This document shows positions 29,756 through 39,131 of a stretch of DNA of 64,000 nt, in pieces. The notes under the pieces are model-generated. The model searched no databases. It worked only from the letters and a program-made list of their open reading frames with translations, and was not told the origin of the DNA. The DNA comes from Peribacillus frigoritolerans (GTDB lineage: Bacteria; Bacillota; Bacilli; Bacillales; DSM-1321), in assembly GCA_030562215.1 (NCBI GenBank), contig JAUPFL010000001.1, forward strand, positions 682,001 to 746,000, written 5' to 3'. The translations under genes and the position numbers were made by a program. Positions within the stretch are counted from its first letter, which is position 1; each line of letters opens with the position of its first letter.

Positions 29756-29936
29756 ACTTTGTATTAACCGTTAGATTGCTCCTTTTACCTAAGTCTTTTT
29801 TTAAATAGAAGGATTAAAACTGAAGTGATAATCACTTCTCTACTTTTGGAAGAAATTATGACTGACTATTTAATTATAGGACTTCCCCATTATACAAATG
29901 AATCTGAGAGGGTACTAGGAATTGATATAACCCATC

Positions 29937-30083
29937 CAACTCATTTCACCATACACATTACTGACATCTTCATCTATGTATTTTGCAGTACCATCATACT
30001 CAAATAGGATTGTAGCCATAAGGTTCCTTGGTGACATAAACGAATGGTCCCTTCCTTTTTAGGGGCAGTAATCTCTTTTTCCC
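29937..30083 (-). pseudogene. Possible short gene remnant downstream of hag
   Basis: On the minus strand a reading frame gives MWEKEITAPKKEGTIR, then after a one-base shift FMSPRNLMATILFEYDGTAK and YIDEDVSNVYGEMSWMGYIN before a stop. Composition looks protein-like, but there is no clear ribosome site and I do not recognise it. It could be a small frameshifted gene or a truncated relic. The rest of 29756-30115 shows nothing. Confidence 0.25.
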
Positions 30084-30118
30084 ACATCGCAGTGTTCCTT
30101 ACACCCTTCAATCAATAC

Positions 30119-30153
30119 AAAAAAGAGCCTGACACAAGTGTCAGACCCTTTCT
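30119..30153 (-). terminator. Terminator of hag
   Basis: On the minus strand a GGTCTGACAC / GTGTCAGGCT stem with a 2-nt loop is followed by CTTTTTT. It ends the flagellin transcript. Confidence 0.85.
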
Positions 30154-30172
30154 TGTTAGGCTAGCTATTCAA

Positions 30173-31438
30173 TTAACGAAGTAACTGAAGAACGCCCTGC
30201 GGTTGCTGGTTGGCTTGAGCTAGCATTGCTTGAGATGCTTGTGCCAAGATTGAGTTCTTAGTTTGCTCCATCATAGTCTTAGCCATATCTGTATCACGGA
30301 CACGTGATTCAGCAGCAGTCAGGTTTTCAGAAGAAGTACCTAAGTTGTTGATTGTATGTTCTAAACGGTTTTGGTTAGCACCTAGTTTAGAACGTTCAGC
30401 TGATACTGTATCAATCGCTGTTTGGATTTTTGTGATAGCTGCTGATGCGTTTTTAGCATTAGAAACATCCAGGCCGGATTCAACACCTTTAGAATCTGTA
30501 CCATTGCTTACATTTGTACCAGTTGTGAAGCCTGTACCAGTACCAGTCAACCCAAGAGCACTTGCACGCATATCACCGATTTCAAGTGTCAGGCTTTGGT
30601 TTTCGTTTGCACCGATTTGGAATTGAAGACCTGCTCCAGCTTCAACAGCATCTTTAGCTTCTACCGCTGCAGAGCCAGCTACTGTTTTAGTTCCGTCAAC
30701 AGATAGACCGCCAGTTCCAGCGATAGTTGCTGCAGTTGCAGATTCAGTTCCAGGCTTTTGTTCTAGTTTAAGTTGTCCGCCATCTTTAGTTGCAGTGTAC
30801 TTAGCGCTTAATTCAGCATCTGCTCCAATGGCAGCAATTAATCCATCAAGATCCGTGAACTTTCCAGCTGCGGCATCATTAGCCGCGGCAACTGTAAAAG
30901 TTTTTCCATCTACTACTACTGTGTCGCCTGCAGTTGTACTTAATGTACCTGTTGCTGTAACGCTACCTTTAACAGCAGGAGCAGCTGGTACTGCTGCTTG
31001 AGCTGCAGTGGCTGAATCCTTAGAACCATTCAATAGTTTCTGAGTATTGAATTCAGTAGTATTACCAATACGGTTGATTTCAGATGTTAATGAGTCCATT
31101 TCCTTTTGGATTTCTCCACGGTCACTAGTTGTATTAGTATCCGTTGATGCTTGTGTAGCAAGTTCACGCATACGTTGAAGGATGTCAGTCGTTTCGTTCA
31201 ATGCACCTTCAGCAGTTTGGATTAAAGAGATAGCATCTTGTGAGTTACGGGAAGCTTGGTCCAATCCGCGGATTTGTCCACGCATTTTTTCAGAGATTGC
31301 AAGACCGGCAGCGTCGTCGCCTGCACGGTTGATGCGCATGCCTGAAGCTAGTTTCTCCATTGATTTGGATTGTGCATTCGTCGCACTTGATAATTGACGG
31401 TGTGTGTTTAGAGCTGAGATATTGTGATTGATGATCAT
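30173..31438 (-). CDS. hag: Flagellin
   Basis: An intact 421-residue flagellin, the filament subunit. The N-terminal D0/D1 region (MIINHNISALNTHRQLSSAT, SMEKLASGMRINRAGDDAAG, LAISEKMRGQIRGL) and C-terminal D1/D0 region (KLGANQNRLEHTINNLGTSS, RDTDMAKTMMEQTKNSILAQ, ASQAMLAQANQQPQGVLQLL) are canonical. Residues about 140-300 are an Ala/Thr/Gly-rich insertion absent from the 304-residue B. subtilis Hag and would form a surface-exposed domain. Expression is set by a sigma-D promoter and, through the leader, probably CsrA. The gene is monocistronic with its own terminator. Confidence 0.97.
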   Translation of the reverse strand: MIINHNISALNTHRQLSSATNAQSKSMEKLASGMRINRAGDDAAGLAISEKMRGQIRGLDQASRNSQDAISLIQTAEGALNETTDILQRMRELATQASTDTNTTSDRGEIQKEMDSLTSEINRIGNTTEFNTQKLLNGSKDSATAAQAAVPAAPAVKGSVTATGTLSTTAGDTVVVDGKTFTVAAANDAAAGKFTDLDGLIAAIGADAELSAKYTATKDGGQLKLEQKPGTESATAATIAGTGGLSVDGTKTVAGSAAVEAKDAVEAGAGLQFQIGANENQSLTLEIGDMRASALGLTGTGTGFTTGTNVSNGTDSKGVESGLDVSNAKNASAAITKIQTAIDTVSAERSKLGANQNRLEHTINNLGTSSENLTAAESRVRDTDMAKTMMEQTKNSILAQASQAMLAQANQQPQGVLQLLR

Positions 31439-31442
31439 TTAT

Positions 31443-31480
31443 GTTTCCTCCTTGAGTCTTAAGTCCCCACGTCCATGTGG
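31443..31480 (-). promoter_or_regulatory. CsrA-type binding sites in the hag leader
   Basis: In the hag mRNA, CCAC-AUGGAC-GUGG (31467-31480) is a 4-bp stem presenting an AUGGAC hexaloop, exactly the ANGGAN form preferred by CsrA/Rsm proteins. The ribosome site AAGGAGGAA (about 31444-31453) provides a second GGA 14 nt downstream. The two-site arrangement equals that known in B. subtilis hag. Confidence 0.7.
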
Positions 31481-31542
31481 TTAGTTACGATAGGCAGTGA
31501 ATAAGTCGGCCGCCTATTTCACTGCTCATCGTTGTATACTTA

Positions 31543-31569
31543 ATATCGACCTGCTTGGAAACATATTTA
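31543..31569 (-). promoter_or_regulatory. Sigma-D promoter of hag
   Basis: On the minus strand TAAA (31566-31569), exactly 15 bp, then GTCGATAT (31543-31550): one mismatch from the sigma-D consensus. The leader is about 95 nt. Confidence 0.88.
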
Positions 31570-31576
31570 GCGTATT

Positions 31577-31810
31577 TTACGATTTTTTCTTGAAATACTC
31601 ATTTATGCCTTCCAGAAAATTGGTTTCTGTTTTGGAGGCTTTTCTATTTTCCTGCTGGATGGAAAGGTAGATTTCCTTCCTATGGATATCGACGTTTTTC
31701 GGGGCATTGATTCCGAGTTTGATCTGTTCCCCTTCAATGGACAGGATCGTAATTTCGATATCATCGCCAATCATGATCGCTTCATTCGGTTTTCTGGTCA
31801 ATACGAGCAT
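31577..31810 (-). CDS. csrA: RNA-binding regulator CsrA
   Basis: An intact 77-residue CsrA, which binds GGA motifs and blocks hag translation in Bacillus. The N-terminus [20 protein letters not shown] and the middle [20 protein letters not shown] are canonical; the Arg in VDIHRKEIY is the RNA contact. The start at 31810 is set by the family N-terminus; it overlaps the restored end of fliW by 29 bases. Its partner antagonist FliW is encoded just upstream and its target hag just downstream. Confidence 0.95.
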   Translation of the reverse strand: MLVLTRKPNEAIMIGDDIEITILSIEGEQIKLGINAPKNVDIHRKEIYLSIQQENRKASKTETNFLEGINEYFKKKS

Positions 31811-32251
31811 CATTCGCCCCCTGTTCTGCTGGAGGTTCAAACAGTCTGTGCTTTGTACGGTATTCACTAGCATTCATGATGAATTGCTTTCCGACTTTTT
31901 TGGGCCATTCATGATGATTGGGGCCTGGAGATTCGCCGTCGTTTCATTGAAAGGGTCCTGGATCGTTAAGATGACGAAAGTAATGACTTCCAGTTCCGTT
32001 TCTATTTGCAAAGAAGATAATACCTCATCAGTAAGCTTCACTTCGTAATCATGAAACACTTCAAAAGGATCTGTCACAATGAAGGCAAGCTCTTTTGTTT
32101 CTGTCGATTGCAGGACGAAAAAGGGCGTGTCATCCAAAGCTAGCAAGCAAAACTTTTTTTCTTCTAAAAATCCTGGTATCCCGCTTTCAAATACATAAAT
32201 CTCTTTCTCTGCCAATTCGAGTTCGCCATGAAATTTTGTTTGTAGAATCAT
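31782..32251 (-). CDS. fliW: Flagellar assembly factor FliW, frameshifted at the end
   Basis: FliW binds either flagellin or CsrA; when flagellin is secreted, FliW is freed and sequesters CsrA. Conserved blocks: [53 protein letters not shown]. An A missing in the A-run near 31895 cuts it short; restoring it adds [20 protein letters not shown], the normal C-terminus, and a stop within csrA. Gene order fliW-csrA-hag is as in B. subtilis. Confidence 0.92.
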
Positions 32252-32267
32252 CTATGTTTTCACTACC

Positions 32268-32844
32268 TTATTCATCCGGAAATAGATTGATGAAGTCTAT
32301 TTCCAGCGCATTTTTTGTAGAATTTCGACATCCACACTGCCTGGTGTGTATGTATGGTTCACCCTATTGATTTGAGCATCAATGATCGGTTTTTGGGCGG
32401 TTGCTTCAATCTTCACTTCCGCTGGCTGGTAGTCAAGCTTTACGCTGAATGGAGAGGGGATCCAGCCGAGATTGAACTGCTTCTCAGGTCCTTTGCTGTT
32501 TTGCCTGGCCTGATCTGCCAGTGGATTACCGCCTTTTTCAATATGCCTCAGCTCCGTCCCCTGCTGGGCACGTCTCGCCATACCCGCCAGCCAATCTTGA
32601 TATCCCTGCTGCGCAAATTCATCGACTCTTCTTGATAGGCTTTTCAAATCCATGTCTTCCTTGCTTGTGACTGATCGATTGTCAGCTTGCCTGGGGTGGT
32701 TTGAATCTCCAGGGTCGCTTGCGGCTGATTAATGGATTGGACCGCCGCCTTCTGTTCGATTTGCTGTACAGGCTGCTCTATGTTCAATCCAATCTTCATT
32801 GGGGTGGATTGCAATCTGATTTGTGGAATCTGCATCATCATCAC
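32268..32844 (-). CDS. yviE: YviE-like flagellar-region protein (DUF6470)
   Basis: A YviE-type protein of about 190 residues whose function is unknown; in B. subtilis it also lies between flgL and fliW. The N-terminal part MMMMQIPQIRLQSTPMKIGL and the later FNLGWIPSPFSVKLDYQPAE are the recognisable parts. Two breaks: near 32648 (joining SQARK to DMDLKSLSRRVDEF) and in an A-run near 32312, after which the protein ends ALEIDFINLFPDE. No membrane segment is seen. Confidence 0.8.
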
Positions 32845-32879
32845 TCCTTATAGAAAAAAGCTATCCATTTAAGAATAGC

Positions 32880-33759
32880 TTAACGAAGAAAATCCAATAA
32901 ACTCGGCTGCATGATTTTTGCGCCGATACTTAATGCCGCACTATGGACACTTTCCTGGGTCGTCAAATCCATGATCGCCTTTTCGATATCGACATCCTCA
33001 TTTTTCGAAAGGATTTCAGTGGCAAAAACCTCCTGCTGCTTGAGACGGTCCGTCATCAGCTCAATCCGATTCTGCCTTGCGCCAACCTGTGCCTGCATGC
33101 CTAAGAAGGTGTTTATCGTTGCGTCAAGTCCTTCCAATGTGCCGCTTACGTCCCCGCCGTTTTCGAGTGCCGCGATTGTCTGGTCGATGCTTCCGCCGGC
33201 AGCGAGTGCATCACCAAAAATCTTGGAACCGTCCGTATTTATTTTAAGGGAAATCCCGGAAAACACTTCAAGGTTTATGTCCCCTGTGCCATACACCGTA
33301 TTTCCATTGCCATCTTTAACGGAAGATGGTCTCACATTCGTATCCTGGCCGTTGAAAATATACTTCCCGCCGATCTGTGTGTCGCCAAGAGTTATGAGAT
33401 GCTCTTTTAATTGTTTAATTTCTTCTGTAATGGTTTTCAGTTGTTCCCCTTCATACGTCCCATTGCTGCCTTGAACGGTTAATTCACGAATCCGCTGCAT
33501 GGCGGAAACCGCTTCCGTAATGGCATCATCCGTGCTGTCGATCCAGTTGGTCGCCTCGGCAATGTTACTTTGATACTGCCCTATTTGATTGAGATTTGTC
33601 CGGTACCCCATTCCCATCATGGCCGCAACAGGGTTATCGGATGGCTTGGAGAACTTCTTTTGAGAGGAAACCTGCTCTTGCAGCTTGGACATCTTTTTCA
33701 TAACTGCTGCTTAAATTGCTCAACATATTATTGGTTAGCATCGATTGCGTTACCCGCAT
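32880..33759 (-). CDS. flgL: Flagellar hook-filament junction protein FlgL
   Basis: FlgL (HAP3) joins FlgK to the filament. The restored N-terminus is MRVTQSMLTNNMLSNLSSSY followed by EKMSKLQEQVSSQKKFSKPS; one extra A near 33702 shifts the frame. The flagellin-like C-terminus is VDIEKAIMDLTTQESVHSAA-LSIGAKIMQPSLLDFL. The ATG at 33759 follows GGAGGGG. It is adjacent to flgK, as always in this operon. Confidence 0.93.
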
Positions 33760-33774
33760 ATTCGTCCCCTCCTA

Positions 33775-35333
33775 TTAACGGCCTGCTGTACCCATTCCGT
33801 TTATGATTTTATCGAGCATTTCATCCATCATCGTCATCATTCTTGCAGATGCGTTGTATGCCTGCTGGAATTTGATCATGTCCGTCATTTCTTCATCAAG
33901 GGATACGGAACTGACAGACTCCCTATTTTGATTGACGGAGGCAGCAAGGACGACAGAGTTGGAAAGGTTCTTTTGGGCGCTTTGGGAATCCACCCCAAGC
34001 TTTCCGATGATACCGGAATAATAGGTGTCGAAGCTTCCCGTCAATTCGTCAGAATTTTGGTCTTTAGTCGAGTACTCACTGAACGCCTTCTTTTTAAGGT
34101 CAGCCAGGAGTTTGGCATTTTCATTATCACCGGATGCCCCTCCGCTTTTTCCGCCGGCGGCAATTTTTGTGGGATCCTTCACGATTTCACCATTCACCCT
34201 GATGCTTTGGGCGGCACTCTTACCAGGTTCAAGTTCAAAGAAGTTCAAAGTTGAAGTGTTGTCATCACCTAAGGCATAACCTTGTTTATGGATGGCATTG
34301 AACTCATTCACGAAAGCCGTCGTCATATTATCGAGCTTTTTCAGCATATCAGGATAAGCGCCGCCGATAGTCCCATCAGCCTTCTTATAGCCGAAGCTTT
34401 TGATCAAACCGGATAGCTCTCCGAGAATTTGAAATCGGTCAATGTTTTCGAACCAAACTTCAATCCGTCCACCATACCTGTCGTTTTATCATGGCTAACT
34501 TCAACTTTCGAAGTTCCCACCATCCCGGTTTGGTTAACACTGACTAGATTGATGGGCGGCACAAAAGACGAACCGTCTTCTTGCATCAATTCGATGTTGT
34601 ATAGCCCTGTGGCCACATCACTGGCTCTGCCGTAATCCGTCGGAATGACGTTATTCACTTTAATGCTGACAAGCTGTGAGAGATTGTCTACGAGCACATC
34701 ACGTTTATCATAAAGGTCATTGGGGATATATCCATGCGGCTCCACTTTGCTGATCTGTTGGTTAAGCTGATCAATACTGCTGATGAGCGTATTGATTTCG
34801 TTCGCTTTGACGTTTATCTGATTGCCGATATCCGTTTGAACATTCGTCAGCGAGTTGTAGTAGTAGTTTAGGGTATCCGCGACCATGACGCCCGTCGAGG
34901 CAACGACTTCACGCGCCCCGGAGTTTTCCGTATTCGCTGTCAGCCCCTGCAGCGAATTCCAGAACTTCTCCATCGTGGCAGCCAATCCGCTGTCGGTCGG
35001 TTCGTTCATGACACCTTCCATTTTCGTCAGGGATTCGCTCATGGCCCCGTAATAACCGATTTTATTACTTTGCGTCCTGTATTGTGCGTCCAGGAAACTG
35101 TTGCGGATCCGCTGAACCGTTTCAGCTGCCACCCCTGTCCCGATTTGGCCGGCAACGCGCGGGCTGTTCAAACCGACAGTAGGAAAGCCCGACGTCTGGA
35201 CCAAGTTGACCCGCTGCCTTGAATATCCTATTGTATTGGCATTGGCCACGTTATTTCCTGTTGTATACAAGGCCCCTTGAGAGGTGGATAATCCGCGTTT
35301 GGCGGTCTCAAGACCCATAAAGGTTGAAATCAT
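33775..35333 (-). CDS. flgK: Flagellar hook-associated protein FlgK
   Basis: FlgK (HAP1) is the first junction zone protein on the hook. N-terminal MISTFMGLETAKRGLSTSQG, ALYTTGNNVANANTIGYSRQ and C-terminal VSLDEEMTDMIKFQQAYNAS-ARMMTMMDEMLDKIINGMG are the family ends. One base is lost near 34410. About 519 residues in total, typical of Bacillus. It lies between flgN (its chaperone) and flgL. Confidence 0.95.
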
Positions 35334-35362
35334 TTGCTCGCACCTCCATCTTTTTCTGCTTC

Positions 35363-35850
35363 TTATGCTTTGGAATCAAACATTCCCATGCCGATTTTCG
35401 TCGTTTTCCCAACCGAATCCCCATAATTCAGGTTCTGGTGCTGAGGTCTCAGAATATCAAGGAGACATTGATGAATTGAAGGGACTGATAGATCAATTGC
35501 TGATTTAAACCGTTCCGCTCCTTCAGCTTTGCCACTTCATCAATCAATTCCGCTTTTAGCATTTCAAGGACTTCCGTTTCTTCTGGTCCTGTCAGTTCCG
35601 TCACGGTATGGATGGAGGCATGCTGTCCAGCCGTTCCATTGGCTGCAAGAAATTCCTCGACTGCCCTTTCTCGTTCCTTATCCGTCTGGCCGATCGCTTT
35701 AATATGCTTTTGTTCCGAAATCAGCAGGGCAGTAATCGCCTCGGTATCATTTGCTTTCAAAATGGCCGTTTTTCTTATCGCCAATTGATTGAAGCTTTTA
35801 TGAAGCTTGACCAATTTTTCAAGCGATCCGATGATGTTCCGTGCAGACAT
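35363..35850 (-). CDS. flgN: FlgN family export chaperone
   Basis: FlgN (YvyG) is the cytoplasmic chaperone for FlgK and FlgL. It is a helical protein starting MSARNIIGSLEKLVKLHKSF with an ATG at 35850 preceded by GGAGGAGG; an upstream ATG at 35910 is too far. One base lost near 35455 hides the C-terminus, which continues VSLDILRPQHQNLNYGDSVG and ends MGMFDSKA at 35363. That tail is typical of Bacillus FlgN. Confidence 0.88.
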
Positions 35851-35927
35851 TTCGCTGCCTCCTCCGCTCATAAATGAAGGACGGAAAATGGCTCCGTCCA
35901 CTTCATTCAAGCTTTTTCATTGAAAAT

Positions 35928-36191
35928 TCATTTCCGGTAAAAGTCGATGAGACCCTTAGCCGTTGCTTGTGCATTCAATTTATAATTTCCTTTTTCAATT
36001 TGGATTTTCAGTTCATCCACTTTTGCTTGTCTTGCAGCAAGAATCGGAGATGATTGCTGCATTTCTTTTGCCGCTGAGGAAATTTCAACTTTATCCGAGG
36101 ATTTGACCTTGGATTCTTTGATATTCCCCGTTTTATTGGCTTGAAGATTATAAGGGTTAACACCTGTCATACCGACGTTATTGATTTTCAT
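35928..36191 (-). CDS. flgM: Anti-sigma-D factor FlgM
   Basis: An intact 87-residue FlgM that holds sigma-D inactive until the hook-basal body is complete. The N-terminal half is disordered and Lys-rich (MKINNVGMTGVNPYNLQANK), and the C-terminal sigma-binding helices are VEISSAAKEMQQSSPILAAR and VDELKIQIEKGNYKLNAQAT. It heads the flgM-flgN-flgK-flgL run, so its release controls the flaG and hag promoters of this window. Confidence 0.93.
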   Translation of the reverse strand: MKINNVGMTGVNPYNLQANKTGNIKESKVKSSDKVEISSAAKEMQQSSPILAARQAKVDELKIQIEKGNYKLNAQATAKGLIDFYRK

Positions 36192-36437
36192 ATTCCAGAT
36201 CCTCTCCTTCGGTCGATTTTATAAATCCCATTATGTTTCGATTCATTAACACATATGAAAATGGCTCTGGACTGTGTTATTCTCCCTATCTTTATTATCG
36301 ACAAGGAACGGATTTCTTTAATTGTTTGCTGTAATCTTTCCTTCGACACCCATTGTCGAATATTGTTCTCAATATCGAATATTTTAACAAATTCTTCATC
36401 ATGTTTCCATGAATGAATTACCCTTTTTGATCATCCT

Positions 36438-36836
36438 TCATGTAGTACGTACTTTTTTATCATTTCCTTGAATTTCAGTAAGGCGCTTTTCTTCAATTTC
36501 AAATGCCTGCAAATCCGTACGCAGTGAATCGCCGCATTTGTCGCATAACCTTCCGCTCTTGATGTTAGCGCCGCACTTTTCACATGGAATTCCGAGGTTG
36601 GGAAACTGTGAAATTCTCAGCTTTCCGGTTCTCACAAATTTAATAATTAACGTTTCTTCAACGCCGGTTTCCTTAACCACCTGCATCATGGACGCCGTTC
36701 TATTTGTTTTCTTGCGAATATATGCATAAACTTTATCATATTGGGCTTCTTCTTCTTTATAACAGGCATCGCATATATCACGGAATTTCGTCATGACGAA
36801 TAACGAATTACAGTTTGGACAGTTGAATACATCCAT
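36438..36836 (-). CDS. yvyF: YvyF flagellar operon protein, zinc ribbons
   Basis: A TIGR03826-family protein of unknown function found between comF and flgM in Bacillus. It has an N-terminal Cys cluster (CPNCNSLFV...DICDACYKEEE), a helix-turn-helix-like middle (MMQVVKETGVEETLIIKFVR) with TGKLRISQFPNLGIPCEKCG, and a C-terminal CDKCGDSL. The ATG at 36836 follows GGAGGGG; the longer upstream reading is rejected. Confidence 0.85.
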   Translation of the reverse strand: MDVFNCPNCNSLFVMTKFRDICDACYKEEEAQYDKVYAYIRKKTNRTASMMQVVKETGVEETLIIKFVRTGKLRISQFPNLGIPCEKCGANIKSGRLCDKCGDSLRTDLQAFEIEEKRLTEIQGNDKKVRTT

Positions 36837-36934
36837 CGAGGCCCCTCCTTCACCATCACGGCGATTATTCTTCAGTACTGTATATATCGAATAATCCCGG
36901 CGATACTTTAGGATGTTTATTAAAATAAGCTTTT

Positions 36935-37627
36935 TCACCTAGCCAGGGTGATGGATGATACTTCTTTTGCCCCAGCCGTCATCAATGCTTTGGCTGCATG
37001 CCTGAGAGTTGTGCCTGTTGTGTATATGTCATCGATGATCAAAATAGATTTATGCTCCAGCAAATCAGATTGCATGACCTGAAAAACCTGCGGTAATGAC
37101 ATTCTCTCTTGACGAGATTTTTTTGATTGTTTTTCCGTATGGATTCTTGTCAAGGTCTCAACCGGATGAAGCCCAGCTAGATCTGCCAAAGCCTGTCCCT
37201 GATTGAATCCCCGCTCCTTAAGCCGTTCATCACTAAGCGGGATGGCCGTTACCAGGTCAAATTCCATGTCCTTTAACCTTTCTTTCAAAAAGGGGACGAA
37301 AACCTCAGCTAACGCATAATCACCCCGGTACTTATATTTAGCAATCATGTCTTTTAAGTATTCATTATAATGAAATAGCGATATGTTCTTCGACAAATAG
37401 CCTCCCCATTCCCTATTCCTTTCCCATCTTGAACAATCGAGACAGAGGTCACCGTTCATATGATCCCCTCCCAGCTCCCTTGAGCACATTGAACATGTTT
37501 CTCCGGTTATCCTATTGAGTTTCCCCTCACATCCTTCACAAATTGCCCTTGCCTCTGCCTGCTTTAGGAGGCTCCTCCATGTCAAAGCTTGCTCCATTCC
37601 TTCGTCACAAACAAGACATCTATTCAT
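36935..37627 (-). CDS. comFC: Competence protein ComFC
   Basis: ComFC is required for DNA uptake and has a phosphoribosyltransferase fold. The N-terminus carries a zinc module (CLVCDEG, CEGC, CSMC, CLDC). The C-terminal PRPP-type loop is ILIIDDIYTTGTTLRHAAKA, preceded by RGFNQGQALADLAG. The intact 230-residue protein overlaps the end of comFA by eight bases. There is no comFB between, unlike B. subtilis. Confidence 0.93.
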   Translation of the reverse strand: MNRCLVCDEGMEQALTWRSLLKQAEARAICEGCEGKLNRITGETCSMCSRELGGDHMNGDLCLDCSRWERNREWGGYLSKNISLFHYNEYLKDMIAKYKYRGDYALAEVFVPFLKERLKDMEFDLVTAIPLSDERLKERGFNQGQALADLAGLHPVETLTRIHTEKQSKKSRQERMSLPQVFQVMQSDLLEHKSILIIDDIYTTGTTLRHAAKALMTAGAKEVSSITLAR

Positions 37628-39017
37628 CCAGCAGCCCCCTTTTCATGGCATCTTTATTCATCATTTGTATATGGTGAACCGCCTCGACCATCGCTTTACT
37701 TTTACCGTAATGAAAAAAGGTGATCGTACCGGCAGGATAAGCAAAGCTTCTTCCTACCCTGCCGGCAATTTGAACGAGCGCACTTTCGGAAAACACTTCA
37801 TGTTCAGCACCGATCACGGCTACTTCCAACCGCTCAATTGTCACGCCCCGCTCCAGGATGGTCGTGGTCAGTAATCCTGGAACAATTCCATTCCTTAGTG
37901 CCATTACTTTTTCCTTTCGATCAGGGTGCCGGGAGTGGACAATCGATAATTCAGGGGACAGCCCTTGAAACAACAGAAGGACCTGCTCCATCACTCTAAT
38001 GCTTGGAAAAAACAATAGGAAGGGAATATTCTGGTTAAGGCGTTCACTTATCCATCCGTTGATTTTGGGGGAATCTTTTTTGAAGAAATAGTTTTTGCCA
38101 ATTGCCGCTCCACTTCATTTCAGGGACGGGGATTGGCTTACGATGATAACGGGCCGGGATTATAACGGCTTTCAATTTGCCGCTTCGGTATAGCCGCTGC
38201 ATCCGTTTCGAAGGTGTGGCGGTCAAGTAGATGGTTACCGCGGATACCTTTTTCGATTTATTAACCGCATAATGCAGCGAATCATCAATTGAGTAGGGAA
38301 ACGCATCGACTTCATCAACGATGATGACATCGAAAGCTTCAATAAAACGGAAAAGCTGATGGGTCGTGGAAACGGTCAGTGGCGAAAAACCATGGCGATC
38401 TTCACTCCCGGCATGGAGGGTCGTGACTCCAATGCCAGGAAAAGCTTTTTTAACCTTGGGGAAAGTTCGAGAACGACATCGGTTCGCGGTGTTGCCAAAC
38501 AAATCCGTTTCCCGGCATGCAAGGCTGCCTCAATCGCCGGAAATAATATCTCCGTCTTCCCTGCCCCGCATACAGCCCATACCAGGAATTCATCTTTTCC
38601 ATTAATGGCTTCAACGACACAGTCGGAGGCATTTTGTTGACCTGCCGATAAAGTGACCGCCCACCTCAGCACATTGTCAGGAATCTTAAATTGAATGCCC
38701 GGACCTGTCCACCTATAAAGCTTTGCACATTCACTGACCCGTCCCATCATGATGCATGAGCGGCAGTAAGTGCAATCTTGATTGCAAATCTTGCAAGGGA
38801 AAGTATAAAACAAGGTTTGATCTTTGTTACCGCAGCGTACACAGCGATAACCGCCGTTCCCGGATTGCACGCCGCAAGTTTCCGAGACATACCCATTCTT
38901 GATATGCTCTGCGAGGAGTTCTTGGGAGAAGGGGATTTCGAAGGCCAAAAGATGTTTTCCGATGAGATGGTTCTGAAGTTCCGGGGAATAAGGCGGGGAA
39001 ATGCTCATTTTTTTCAA
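37620..39017 (-). CDS. comFA: Competence ATP-dependent DNA helicase ComFA
   Basis: ComFA is a DEAD-box type motor that helps to pull single-stranded DNA into the cell. The order is: a Cys-rich zinc region (CVRCGNKDQ, CKICNQDCTYC, SCIMMGRVSE), Walker A LVWAVCGAGKTEILFPAIEA, TPRTDVVLELSPRLK, the DEVD box IIVDEVDAFPYS, LTATPSKRM, and motif VI ALVQIAGRVGRSFAYPAG. Breaks lie near 38455 and 38030. I choose a TTG at 39017 (GGAGG seven bases before it) as the likely start; an ATG at 39095 is directly behind the degV terminator T-run and adds 26 residues lacking family similarity. Confidence 0.9.
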
Positions 39018-39094
39018 ACTGAAACCTCCATTTCTTGTTAAATTACACTCCCCCTTATCATTCGCTTTTAACTCCCGGATTCCTTTTTGCTCCA

Positions 39095-39126
39095 TAAAAA
39101 AACGCCTTTCACTTAGTAAAGGCGTC
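39095..39126 (-). terminator. Terminator of degV
   Basis: On the minus strand GACGCCTTT-ACTAAGTG-AAAGGCG is followed by TTTTTTT. It lies directly downstream of degV and 80-110 bp upstream of the likely comFA start. Confidence 0.8.
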
Positions 39127-39131
39127 ACAGC

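Noticed and set aside
29179..29756. Open reading frames of 104-127 codons inside the repeat array
   Set aside because: They repeat the same low-complexity peptide with the repeat unit, have no ribosome sites and occur in several frames; they are products of the GC-rich repeat.
29825..30007. Plus-strand ORF of 60 codons (MIITSLLLEEIMTDYLIIG...)
   Set aside because: No ribosome site, and the opposite strand carries a more protein-like reading; no support.
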